A stretch of 11,576 bases of DNA, from NCBI GenBank assembly GCA_949283445.1, contig CASDTD010000034.1, forward strand, positions 1 through 11,576, written 5' to 3'. The translations under genes and the position numbers were made by a program. Origin of the DNA: an uncultured Coriobacteriia bacterium (GTDB taxonomy: Bacteria > Actinomycetota > Coriobacteriia > Coriobacteriales > QAMH01). The notes below the pieces were generated by a model. It did no database searches. It was not told where the DNA came from and saw only the letters and a list, made by a program, of their open reading frames with translations. The stretch's first letter is position 1. Every line of letters starts with the position of its first letter. Positions 1-6,915 of the stretch are shown one piece after another.

Positions 1-206
1 CGGGCTTCCTTGTCGAATTCGATGTCGATGCGCAGGTCGCTGCGGGAAATGGACGCATCGCCCTTTTCGAGGGCGGTCAGGTACACCTTGTCCAAGGAGT
101 CAGATGCGTTGGAGATGAGCTCGCGCAGGAAGATGTCCTTGTCCGTGTAGATGGAATTGACCATGAGGTCGAGGAGCTTCTTGCTCTCAGTCTTGAACTT
201 TCTCAT
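1..206 (-). CDS. htpG: Molecular chaperone HtpG (Hsp90 family), N-terminal part only
   Basis: The minus strand reads MRKFKTESKKLLDLMVNS, then IYTDKDIFLRELISNASDSL. This is the hallmark start of bacterial Hsp90: the first helix of the ATP-binding (GHKL) domain with the conserved FLREL-SNASD segment, whose Asn binds the Mg-ATP. Only 68 codons are present and the gene runs off the left edge, so the rest of the ATPase, middle and dimerisation domains are not visible. The ATG at 206-204 is chosen because an in-frame stop (TGA, 224-222) lies just upstream and a purine-rich GAAGGGAT-like Shine-Dalgarno precedes it at normal distance. HtpG is a cytosolic ATP-dependent chaperone for stress-damaged clients. 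It is transcribed divergently from the sigma-factor gene. A -10-like TACAAT lies on the minus strand at 254-249, without a convincing -35. I see neither a CIRCE nor a HspR-type (HAIR) inverted repeat in the 258-bp gap. Confidence 0.93.
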   Translation of the reverse strand, partial: MRKFKTESKKLLDLMVNSIYTDKDIFLRELISNASDSLDKVYLTALEKGDASISRSDLRIDIEFDKEA

Positions 207-281
207 GTGCTCAACATCCCTTCATGAGTAATCTTTGTGTTGGCAAGCATTGTAGGAGAGCGGCCCATGGCATTCTCTCGT

Positions 282-320
282 TGTCACTGATATGTTACCT
301 GTTGTTACGAAAGATAGAAT
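282..320 (+). promoter_or_regulatory. Three phased TGTYAC direct repeats and -10-like box upstream of the sigma gene
   Basis: TGTCAC at 282-287, TGTTAC at 293-298 and TGTTAC at 303-308 recur with 11- and 10-bp spacing, so all three lie on one face of the helix. A -10-like TAGAAT follows at 315-320, and no TTGACA-like -35 is present at the right distance. Known OmpR/PhoB-family response regulators bind such helically phased direct repeats in place of a -35. That this is such an activator site is an inference. A second -10-like TATAAG lies at 336-341. The same gap carries the htpG promoter on the other strand. Confidence 0.4.
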
Positions 321-464
321 ATCTAAGTCTATTCGTATAAGGTCTGGGCGATGAGAGAGGTTTCACTTTATTTTTGCCGTGCATTTTGTGACTTCTCGAG
401 TCAGAACTCGTCTTTCTTTATGAGGCCGTTAATCTGGGCGGTCAAGGAAAGGAGGAGACTGCAG

Positions 465-1016
465 GTGAAAGACGAAGAAATCGTTGATTTGTACTGGCGG
501 CGTTCTGAGCGTGCCATTGAAGAGTCGCGAAAAAAGCATGGGGCGTTTTGCCGTTCGATTGCCTTTCGTATCCTGCATAACAGAGAGGATTCTGAAGAGT
601 GTGAAAACGACACGTATCTGAGGTCGTGGAATGCCATTCCGCCTAGCAGGCCAAAATTACTCGGAGCCTTCTTAGGCAAGATCACACGAAACCTTGCTCT
701 TGACCGACTGTCATATAGGGATGCGCTCAAGCGAGGCGGGGGAGAAATACCCGTCGTGCTTAATGAACTGACGGAATGTGTGCCAGATTACCTGCACAGC
801 GTTGGAGAGTCAGATGCCCTTGTCAAAGTGCTGGAGCGTTTCCTGGAATCTCTTTCGAAAGAGTCGCGCATCATTTTTGTCCAGCGCTATTGGTTTGGCT
901 GTTCTATTTCTGAAATTACTGAGGCCAATGACATCGGAGCCAGTAAGGCGAAGATGAAGCTCAAGCGCCTGAGGGACAAACTGAAGGATATGCTAGAGAA
1001 GGAGGGCGCATGGTGA
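465..1016 (+). CDS. RNA polymerase sigma factor, sigma-70 family, ECF-like
   Basis: A 183-residue protein of typical ECF length. Region 2 covers roughly residues 26-85 and includes DSEECENDTYLRSWN (42-56), the core-binding and -10-recognition segment, followed by LGAFLGKITRNLALD. Region 4 covers roughly residues 123-178, with LESLSKESRIIFVQRYWF and a helix-turn-helix (SISEITEANDIGASKAKMKL) for -35 recognition. A longer frame opens at ATG 351. GTG 465 is preferred because AAGGAGGAG at 448-456 sits about 8 bases before it, and the conserved pattern (EEIVDLYWRRSERAI) begins immediately after it. The extra 38 residues look unlike the family. The stop overlaps the start of the next gene (ATGGTGA), so the two are translationally coupled and the neighbour is probably its anti-sigma partner. 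G+C is visibly lower than in folC, thrS or leuC. The target promoters are unknown. Confidence 0.85.
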   Translation: MKDEEIVDLYWRRSERAIEESRKKHGAFCRSIAFRILHNREDSEECENDTYLRSWNAIPPSRPKLLGAFLGKITRNLALDRLSYRDALKRGGGEIPVVLNELTECVPDYLHSVGESDALVKVLERFLESLSKESRIIFVQRYWFGCSISEITEANDIGASKAKMKLKRLRDKLKDMLEKEGAW

Positions 1017-1564
1017 CTGATGAAAAGGCCGGTTCGGCCTACATTCTCTTCGAATTAATGGGGGAGATAAAGCCGGAGTTTGTTGCTGAGGCTGATCCGA
1101 GGCGGAAACGAAAGAGCCACGTCAAAAAGAAGGCGCTATTTCCCATAATGCTTGCAGCAGCGCTTGCGCTCGGCATCCCACTCTCCTCGCTTGCTGTTGA
1201 TATGCTGCTCGAAGTTGTCCAGGAGAAAACGCAATTTGCTCAGTTGGACATGGAAGAGACTTCAGGCTTGAGCTCAGAGCTTGATGAGCAGCAATTTGGT
1301 GTTGAAGATGTGGAGTCTTTGGAACCCTTGCGCGTGAACGAACATGGGCAAACGTATGGACCGGCGGCATTCAGTCCAGATCTCGTGCTCGTGGAAACGG
1401 ACAACGGTAAAGAGGGGTACGTGTATCGAGAGCAGCTTGACGGTGAGGATGTGGACAATCCGCGCGAAGTTGAAAAGGAGGCAAACAACAAGGAGGTGCT
1501 TATAGCGTACGCGAGTGACGGAAGGACGAAAGTCGGAACTTTTACACTTAGAAATGGTTCTTGA
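1010..1564 (+). CDS. Putative membrane-anchored anti-sigma factor with extracytoplasmic TYG/GYV module
   Basis: A 184-residue single-pass membrane protein. A short cytosolic part contains ILFELMGEIKPEFVAEADP (12-30). This resembles the 'hDaigeId..fI.EA' head seen in membrane proteins encoded directly after ECF sigma genes. A basic stretch (31-41) precedes one transmembrane helix at about 43-64. An acidic linker (about 70-104) follows, then a C-terminal module (105-184) with TYG, PDLVLV, GYV and YASDG followed by GTFTL. ATG 1010 or GTG 1013 could be the start: AAGGAGG at 999-1005 serves either. The 7-base overlap with the sigma gene supports a sigma/anti-sigma pair. No zinc-binding ZAS motif (HxxxCxxC) is present, so this would be a non-classical anti-sigma. 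Its role is inferred from context and architecture; it might instead be an extracytoplasmic sensor without direct sigma binding. The C-terminal module recurs in the next gene. Confidence 0.6.
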   Translation: MVTDEKAGSAYILFELMGEIKPEFVAEADPRRKRKSHVKKKALFPIMLAAALALGIPLSSLAVDMLLEVVQEKTQFAQLDMEETSGLSSELDEQQFGVEDVESLEPLRVNEHGQTYGPAAFSPDLVLVETDNGKEGYVYREQLDGEDVDNPREVEKEANNKEVLIAYASDGRTKVGTFTLRNGS

Positions 1565-1579
1565 GATGAAGGGAAGAGT

Positions 1580-2337
1580 ATGGGAAAAGTATTTGAGACC
1601 AAGGGGAGCATGTGGATTGTCGCAATTGTTTGCGTCATTTGCATTGCCATGTCGACAGCTCTGTGCTGTCCGGGATTTGCCGATGCCAGCAGCACTTCAG
1701 GCTGGAAAACGACAAAAGTTAATGGAATCACCTATAAGTACAATTCGCAAGTTTTGAACAGGTCTCTCCCATCGGGGAAACCACTGAGGCTGCGACATTT
1801 CTGAAAACTACTTCAGGAAATGCCCCGTCTGGATATATGGGAGCACAAGCGCGGTTGTACACGTCGGCAGGGAAGCTTAAAAAGTCAAGTACCATGAAAT
1901 ACAATGACTCGCCTTTGGCAGCGATAGTTGTTTATTCTCCACGTGTTAAAACTGGTACAACATACTATTACGCGCAATCTAAAGTTCGACTTTACAATGG
2001 GAATGGTTACAACTCGTACTCTGCGCTCAAAAGCCCAAACAGCAGGAGCGCTGGGCTTGAGGTAAAAGATATTGAGTTCGAGAAAGTCGTTTTCAGGGGA
2101 GAAGAGCTGACGTATGGTCTTGGTCTACAAGCTGATGGAGCAGGAGATGAGCCAGATCTTATCGAGGCGGTTGGAATTCATGGAGAGTGTGGCTATGTGT
2201 TGTCGAACGATCTTTCCGCTCATGTTTCAACGCCAAGCGATGCTATCCAGGTGACTGCCGCAAAAGGGGGCGAATTTGCGATTCCTGTATACAGCCTAGA
2301 TGGAAACATCGTTGATTCTTTTGTGGTCGGGAAGTAA
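1580..2337 (+). pseudogene. Secreted protein with TYG/GYV C-terminal module, disrupted by a -1 frameshift
   Basis: The first frame starts at ATG 1580 (AAGGGAAGAG upstream). It encodes a signal peptide (hydrophobic WIVAIVCVICIAMSTALCC, likely cleavage after ADA at residues 34-36) and then GWKTTKVNGITYKYNSQVLN, before running into unrelated residues and a stop at 1802-1804. The frame one base back is open from 1738 to 2337. It continues sensibly with GETTEAATFLKTTSGNAPSG, MGAQARLYTSAGKLKK, TTYYYAQSKVRLYNGNGYNS and a C-terminal module with TYG, PDLIEA, GYVLSNDL and YSLDGNIVDSF. The join falls between about 1740 and 1800 and fits loss of one base. Restored, the product would be about 250 residues, exported and free of other membrane segments. 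It follows the anti-sigma gene by 15 bases and is probably co-transcribed. Function is unknown. The break may be real decay or a sequencing error. An internal start at ATG 1837 would give a product without a signal peptide. Confidence 0.7.
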
Positions 2338-2777
2338 GCAGGTGAGGCTCCTGATGCTGGGTCTGGGGCGCACATGCGACCAAAGCCTAAGTGTGCAGCA
2401 TCAAAGCGGATGGAGTGTCTGAGCCTTTCGTATAAAGTCTTGGCGCACATGCCGAAGCCGATGCAAAGAAACGCGCGGGCAAGATGACAGAGATGCGAGG
2501 TGGTGTCGATGAGGGCCGGCGCCACCTTTGTTATGAGACACAAACGTCCCTAGGATGCCCCGAGAGCGGCCGAGACACGCAAATTCTAACGATATGCGCT
2601 GATGAGACCTCTGTTCCCCTTCACGTCTAGTCGAAAATTGCAGTTTTGTTGTCAAGGGAGAGCAGCAGGGTGCTTTGTGCGTTTTGAGAGGGCGTGCGGC
2701 TGTGTCGCGCGTGGCATTTGCGCTTGGGGTAGAATCCTTGCGAGAACATGAGGCGCACGGCGAGAGGAGAGAACCGG
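2338..2777. other. 440-bp intergenic region without a supported gene
   Basis: No frame on either strand in this stretch gives a recognisable protein, and I see no tRNA or strong terminator after 2337. An imperfect direct repeat is visible: GTCTGGGGCGCACATGC at 2361-2377 is echoed by GTCTTGGCGCACATGC at 2437-2452, each followed by AAGCC-like sequence. A -10-like TAGAAT lies at 2730-2735, 42 bases before the folC start, but without a good -35. Base composition rises towards the folC end. The stretch separates the low-G+C sigma cassette from the high-G+C housekeeping genes and may contain the junction of an acquired segment. Confidence 0.5.
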
Positions 2778-4034
2778 ATGGAAGCGACGCTGAGTTACAA
2801 CGAGGCGGTATCGAAGCTCAGGCATGCGCTCAAGTTCGGCATCAATCCCTCGCTCGACCCCATTCGCGCGCTTTGCCGCGAGCTGGGGCAACCCCAGCAG
2901 TTCTATTCCAGCATCCAGATTGCCGGCAGCAACGGCAAGTCCTCCACATCGCGCATGACCGCGGCACTCCTGACAGCACATGGTCGCAAGACCGGCCTGT
3001 ACACGTCCCCGCATCTGGTCAGGTACCCCGAGCGTATCGAGATCGACGGAAAGGTCGTGAGCGACCGCCTGTTCGCCGACGGCATCCAGGCGGCGGTCGA
3101 TGCGGCTGCGCGCGCGGGTGTCGAGGCAACGGAGTTCGAGTTGCTCACGGCCGCAGCGCTGTGGATTTTCCACGAGGAGCGCGTGGACGTCGCCGTTCTG
3201 GAGTGCGGGCTGGGCGGACGGTGGGACGCGACGACGGTCGTCGACCCCCGCGTTGCCGTCATCACGGGCGTCGCGCTGGAGCATACGAAGATTCTGGGCG
3301 ACACCGTCGAGGAAATCGCAGGCGAGAAGGCCGCCATCATCAAGCCCGACGCGACTGCGGTGCTCGCGGCCGACCTCGCGGCACACGAGGTGTTCGAACA
3401 GCGGGCGCATTCGGTGGGGGCGCATCTCGTGCAGGTGAACCCGCACACATCCGACGATTTCGAGATCGCGCTCGAGCATTTGCCGATGTACCAGCGCGCG
3501 AATGCCGCGACGGCGCTGACGGCGGCGGGCACGCTGCTGGGCGGCGCGCTGGACAAGGACACCTGTATGCGCGCCCTGCGCCAGGTGGTCGTCCCCGGAC
3601 GCTTCGAGATCCTGCGCGAGCAGCCGCTGCTCATGATCGACGCGGCGCATAACCCGCAGTCTGCTCAGGTGCTGGCAAAGGAGCTCGCGCAACGCTTCGT
3701 CGTCGCGACGGCGACGCCTGCGCTCGCGGCCGCGCAGAAAGAGGCGGGACGCAAGCCCGTCCCCACGCTCCTGTTGGGGGTGCTTGCCGACAAGGACGTG
3801 CGCGGTGTGGTCGAGGCGCTCGTGCCGCTGTTCGACGACGTTGTGGTCACGGCCTCGCAGTCGCCGCGCTCCATTTCCGCCCGCCATCTCGCCTCCATCG
3901 TGGAGGACGTGTCGGGCAAGCCCCCACGTGTCGCGCCGACGATTGCCGCGGCGCTGGACCTGCTGCAAGATACTCCGACGCTTGCAACGGGCTCTATTAC
4001 AGTTGCGGGTGAGGTAAAGCGCGTTTGGTGTTAG
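2778..4034 (+). CDS. folC: Bifunctional dihydrofolate synthase / folylpolyglutamate synthase
   Basis: A 418-residue cytosolic ATP-dependent ligase of the Mur ligase/FolC superfamily. It joins L-glutamate to dihydropteroate and extends the glutamate tail of reduced folates. The P-loop is GSNGKSST (50-57), a variant of the usual GTNGKGS. It is followed by TGLYTSPHLVRYPERIEIDG, then ECGLGG (142-147), DATTVVDPRVAVITGV, ALEHTKILGDTVEEIAGEKA (166-185) and the C-terminal-domain entry PGRFEIL with IDAAHNP (287-293). Length is normal for the family. ATG 2778 is preferred over an in-frame ATG at 2748, because AGAGGAGA (2763-2770) sits 7 bases before it and residues encoded before it are not family-like. 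Other folate genes are not in view. A possible promoter for the next gene overlaps the folC stop codon. Confidence 0.93.
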   Translation: MEATLSYNEAVSKLRHALKFGINPSLDPIRALCRELGQPQQFYSSIQIAGSNGKSSTSRMTAALLTAHGRKTGLYTSPHLVRYPERIEIDGKVVSDRLFADGIQAAVDAAARAGVEATEFELLTAAALWIFHEERVDVAVLECGLGGRWDATTVVDPRVAVITGVALEHTKILGDTVEEIAGEKAAIIKPDATAVLAADLAAHEVFEQRAHSVGAHLVQVNPHTSDDFEIALEHLPMYQRANAATALTAAGTLLGGALDKDTCMRALRQVVVPGRFEILREQPLLMIDAAHNPQSAQVLAKELAQRFVVATATPALAAAQKEAGRKPVPTLLLGVLADKDVRGVVEALVPLFDDVVVTASQSPRSISARHLASIVEDVSGKPPRVAPTIAAALDLLQDTPTLATGSITVAGEVKRVWC

Positions 4035-4037
4035 AAT
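4029..4037 (+). promoter_or_regulatory. Extended -10 promoter element overlapping the folC stop
   Basis: TG at 4029-4030, one base, then TAGAAT at 4032-4037 makes an extended -10 (TGnTAGAAT). It overlaps the folC TAG stop and lies 42 bases before the next ATG. No good -35 is visible: TTGCGG at 4003-4008 is too far (23 bases). Extended -10 promoters can dispense with a -35, so a separate transcript for the zinc-ribbon gene is plausible but not proven. Confidence 0.35.
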
Positions 4038-4079
4038 CGGTGCACGTCAAAAGTATAGTCGGCTAAACAAGAGGGTAGC

Positions 4080-4649
4080 ATGAGCGATATTCTCTCCCAG
4101 ATATTCACCTTGCCAGTCCAAATCTTCCTGGCCCTGACTCTTATCATCATCATCCTGCTGTGGCTGCTCTCCATTCTGTGGGTGAACCGCGACGCCCGCC
4201 AGCGCGACACGTCGCCCATACTGTGGACTGTCATCGCCATCATCCCCGTGGCCGGCTTGGTCGCCTATTGCCTGCTGCGTCCGCCGCTGACCCGCACGGA
4301 CAGCGAGGAGCTGGAGATGGAGATGAGCCTGCTGCAGCGCCAGCTCGATCAGTACGATACCTGCCCGCACTGCGGATATCCCACCGAAAGCGACTTCGTG
4401 GTGTGCCCCAGCTGCCGCAAGCAGCTGCGCAACGTCTGCTCGCGCTGCGGTCGCACGCTCAAGCCCGAGTGGGCCGTGTGCCCGTATTGCACGACGCCCG
4501 TCAACCGTTCGCATAGGCGCAGCGCAGGCGAGAACCACCAAGCGCATCGTCAGGCATCCTCGCGCGATGCTGCTTCCGTGCGCGCCGCAGCTGCTGCCCG
4601 CAACGAGGCCAGGGGCGGGAAAGACCCGTTCGAGCCGAACGAAGGATAA
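4080..4649 (+). CDS. Small membrane protein with two transmembrane helices and a double zinc ribbon
   Basis: A 189-residue protein. Two hydrophobic helices lie at about residues 12-34 and 46-66, joined by the short polar loop VNRDARQRDTSP. The second helix and its flank (LWTVIAIIPVAGLVAYCLL, then RPP) resemble the N-terminal anchor of phospholipase D-type proteins (PLDc_N). An acidic, probably helical linker (75-92) leads to two zinc ribbons, each C-x2-C-x10-C-x2-C: Cys95/98/109/112 and Cys120/123/134/137. This is the double-zinc-ribbon (DZANK-like) arrangement. The tail (143-189) is low-complexity, rich in Ala, Arg and His, and likely disordered. GAGGG lies 6 bases upstream of the ATG. Such ribbons usually mediate protein or nucleic-acid contacts; the specific role is unknown. 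It follows folC by 45 bases and ends at a strong terminator. Confidence 0.8.
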   Translation: MSDILSQIFTLPVQIFLALTLIIIILLWLLSILWVNRDARQRDTSPILWTVIAIIPVAGLVAYCLLRPPLTRTDSEELEMEMSLLQRQLDQYDTCPHCGYPTESDFVVCPSCRKQLRNVCSRCGRTLKPEWAVCPYCTTPVNRSHRRSAGENHQAHRQASSRDAASVRAAAAARNEARGGKDPFEPNEG

Positions 4650-4674
4650 GCGCGTCTTTGTTTCACGCTGTTGG

Positions 4675-4702
4675 GAGCCCGCCGGTTTTGGCGGGCTCTT
4701 TT
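4675..4702 (+). terminator. Rho-independent terminator of the folC/zinc-ribbon unit
   Basis: GAGCCCGCC (4675-4683) and GGCGGGCTC (4690-4698) form a perfect 9-bp stem around the loop GGTTTT, followed by four T (4699-4702). It lies 25 bases after the zinc-ribbon stop codon and separates that unit from thrS. Confidence 0.9.
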
Positions 4703-4810
4703 CGTCTTGCGCACGTGGCAGAGGGTCACATCAAATGTCACGCTCGAAGTGGCTGCGCTAGCGTCGCGTCGCCATCCCTTTGCTTTCCTGTGACATCTGC
4801 GGCATCGTCC

Positions 4811-4839
4811 TTGAAACCACCTGGGCTGCGGTGTAGCTT
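4811..4839 (+). promoter_or_regulatory. Candidate thrS promoter
   Basis: TTGAAA (4811-4816) and TAGCTT (4834-4839) are separated by exactly 17 bases. The -35 matches five of six consensus bases; the -10 is weak (TA...T). Transcription would begin near 4846 and give a leader of about 147 bases that carries both thrS hairpins. The rest of 4703-4907 shows no gene. This call is tentative. Confidence 0.35.
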
Positions 4840-4907
4840 GGCAGCTAGCGTTTTTGCGCTCTCGTCTGCGCTCATGACGAAGGGCGCTGGCGCACCGTAT
4901 CAGTTTT

Positions 4908-4973
4908 GCCGACATGGTTTGTGGCCCATGTGCGGCGCGACGAAGTCCCACCCGGTTTGTGACCGGGGTAGGG
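4908..4973 (+). promoter_or_regulatory. thrS leader: tandem hairpins with threonine-anticodon-like loops (candidate autogenous operator)
   Basis: Hairpin A pairs GCCG (4908-4911) and ACATGG (4912-4917) with CCATGT (4926-4931) and CGGC (4933-4936), with one bulged G (4932). Its loop is TTTGTGGC (4918-4925). Hairpin B pairs CCCGG (4951-4955) with CCGGG (4963-4967) around the 7-base loop TTTGTGA (4956-4962); CCC (4947-4949) and GGG (4971-4973) can extend it. In both, GG-UUUGUG faces the solvent. In B the loop copies an anticodon loop: U32, U33, UGU at 34-36, a purine at 37. UGU is a threonine anticodon, and bacterial ThrRS recognises bases 35-36 (G, U). Hairpin B ends 7-13 bases before the Shine-Dalgarno AAAGGA (4981-4986). 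The pairing is seen directly. Binding by ThrRS is inferred from the Escherichia coli thrS operator, which uses anticodon-arm mimicry to block translation. Confidence 0.55.
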
Positions 4974-4992
4974 CAAAGCGAAAGGAACATAT

Positions 4993-6915
4993 ATGAGCGC
5001 TCTTTCCGTACTGCTGCCCGACGGCTCGAAAAAGGAGCTGGAGCAAGGCACGACGGTAGCCGATTGCGCGGCTGCAATCGGGACGGGTCTGGCCAAGGCG
5101 GCCCTCGCCGGTAAAATCGACGGTCAGCTCGTCGATTTGAACGCCCCGCTGCACGACGGGGCACGCGTTGAAATCCTGACAGACAGATCGCCGGAGGCTT
5201 TGGGCATCTTGCGCCATTCCTGCGCGCACATCATGGCCGAGGCCGTGCAGCTGCTGTACTCCGGCGCGCAGATCGCGTTCGGCCCGCAGACCGACGACGG
5301 CTTCTTCTACGATTTCGGCCTGGAGAAGAACATCTCGAGCGATGACTTCGAGAAGATCGAGGCCAAGATGGCGGAAATCATCTCCGCCGACGAGCCGTTC
5401 GTGCGCGAGGTCGTCACGCGCGATCAGGCCAAGGAAATCTTCAAGGACCAGAAGTTCAAGGCCGAGCACATCGACGACTTGCCCGAAGACGCGGAGATCA
5501 GCGTCTACCGTCACGGCAGCTTCGTGGACCTGTGCGCCGGGCCGCACATCCCCAGCGCGGGCAAGGTCGGCGCGTTCAAGCTCATGAAGGTTGCCGGCGC
5601 CTACTGGAAGGGCGATGCCGAAAACGAGCAGCTCCAGCGCCTGTACGGCACGGCGTTCTTCAGGAAGAAAGAGCTCAAGGAATACCTGCACAACCTTGAG
5701 GAGGCCGAGAAGCGCGACCACCGCAAGCTGGGTCGCGAGCTGGGCATCTACATGATGGACGACATGGCGGGCGTTGGCCTGCCCATGTATCTGCCGGCCG
5801 GCGCGCGCGTCATCCGCCTGCTGCAGGAGTGGCTGCGCAAGGAGCTCTACCGCCGCGGTTACGAGGAGGTCATCACCCCGCACATCTACAAGGCGGATGT
5901 CTGGAAGACGTCGGGCCATTACGGCTATTACAAGGACAACATGTACTTCTTCCAGATCAACGAAGGCGACGATGACGAGCCGCGCTACACCGAATACGGC
6001 GTGAAGCCCATGAACTGCCCCGGCCACGTCATGCTCTACAAGAACGACATCCACAGCTACCGCGAGATGCCGATTCGCTACTTCGAGTTCGGCACCGTGT
6101 ACCGTCACGAGATGTCCGGCGCCGTGCACGGCCTGATGCGCGCCCGCGGCTTCACGCAGGACGACGCGCACGTGTTCTGCCGCGAGGACCAGGTCGTCGA
6201 CGAGGTCTGCGCGATTCTGGACTTGGCCGATTCCATCATGGGCGAGTTCGGCTTCGAGTACGCGGCGGAAATCTCCACGCGCCCGGAAAAGTCCATCGGC
6301 ACCGACGACATGTGGGAGAAGGCCGAGAGCTTCCTGAAGCAGGCCATCGAGCGCAAGGGCCTTGCTTACGACATCAACGAAGGCGACGGCGCGTTCTACG
6401 GCCCGAAGATCGACATCAAGGTCAAAGACGCCATCGGGCGCTGGTGGCAGTGCTCCACGGTGCAGGTCGACTTCAACCTGCCCGAGCGCTTCGACATCAA
6501 CTACCGCACGCCGGACAACACCTCCGAGCGTCCCTGGATGCTGCATCGCGCGCTCTTCGGTTCCATCGAGCGCTTCTTGGGCATTCTCATCGAGCATACG
6601 GCGGGCAACCTGCCGCTGTGGCTCGCGCCCACGCAGGCGGTCATCATCCCAATTGCCGACCGTCACGAGGAAGCGGCGAACGAGATTGCGGACAAGCTGC
6701 GCGCGGCGGGCGGACGCATCGAGGTGTACGGGCAGAACGAGCCCATGCGCGTGAAGATTGCCAAGGCGCAGCAGCAGAAAGTTCCGTACATGCTGGTCGT
6801 CGGCGACAAGGAAATCGAGAACGGCGAGGTTTCCGTGCGCGAGCGTCACGAGGGTGACCTCGGCTCCATGAAGCTCGAGGACTTTGCCGCAATTATCGAG
6901 AAAGCGCAGGTTTGA
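4993..6915 (+). CDS. thrS: Threonyl-tRNA synthetase
   Basis: A 640-residue class II aminoacyl-tRNA synthetase that charges tRNA-Thr, with the full bacterial domain set. The TGS domain spans about residues 1-62. The editing domain (about 65-225) carries HSCAH (His75, His79) and DLCAGPH (Cys181, His185), which hydrolyses Ser-tRNA-Thr. The catalytic core has motif 2 (FEFGTVYRHE, 364-373) and motif 3 (HRALFGSIERFLGI, 518-531). The catalytic zinc ligands are Cys342 (MNCPGH), His393 (DDAHVFC) and His518. The anticodon-binding domain occupies about 540-640 (APTQAVIIPI, MLVVGDKE). All key residues are intact. ATG 4993 has AAAGGA six bases upstream. The gene follows a terminator and has its own roughly 290-bp upstream region with two anticodon-like hairpins, so it probably controls its own translation. 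leuC follows after 160 bases with no obvious intervening terminator, so readthrough is possible. Confidence 0.97.
   Translation: MSALSVLLPDGSKKELEQGTTVADCAAAIGTGLAKAALAGKIDGQLVDLNAPLHDGARVEILTDRSPEALGILRHSCAHIMAEAVQLLYSGAQIAFGPQTDDGFFYDFGLEKNISSDDFEKIEAKMAEIISADEPFVREVVTRDQAKEIFKDQKFKAEHIDDLPEDAEISVYRHGSFVDLCAGPHIPSAGKVGAFKLMKVAGAYWKGDAENEQLQRLYGTAFFRKKELKEYLHNLEEAEKRDHRKLGRELGIYMMDDMAGVGLPMYLPAGARVIRLLQEWLRKELYRRGYEEVITPHIYKADVWKTSGHYGYYKDNMYFFQINEGDDDEPRYTEYGVKPMNCPGHVMLYKNDIHSYREMPIRYFEFGTVYRHEMSGAVHGLMRARGFTQDDAHVFCREDQVVDEVCAILDLADSIMGEFGFEYAAEISTRPEKSIGTDDMWEKAESFLKQAIERKGLAYDINEGDGAFYGPKIDIKVKDAIGRWWQCSTVQVDFNLPERFDINYRTPDNTSERPWMLHRALFGSIERFLGILIEHTAGNLPLWLAPTQAVIIPIADRHEEAANEIADKLRAAGGRIEVYGQNEPMRVKIAKAQQQKVPYMLVVGDKEIENGEVSVRERHEGDLGSMKLEDFAAIIEKAQV

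Noticed and set aside
207..350. CIRCE or HspR-type (HAIR) operator for htpG
   Set aside because: Neither TTAGCACTC-N9-GAGTGCTAA nor CTTGAGT-N7-ACTCAAG is present, even allowing a few mismatches.
351..464. N-terminal extension of the sigma factor from ATG 351
   Set aside because: There is no good ribosome-binding site at 351. A strong AAGGAGGAG precedes GTG 465, where family-like sequence begins.
1740..1800. Programmed -1 ribosomal frameshift
   Set aside because: The only runs (GTTTTG and GGGGAAA) do not form an X-XXY-YYZ heptamer in the zero frame, and no clear stimulatory structure follows.
4703..4992. T-box riboswitch upstream of thrS
   Set aside because: No T-box sequence of the AGGGTGGNACCGCG type and no antiterminator are present. 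The hairpins show a threonine anticodon, not a threonine codon specifier.
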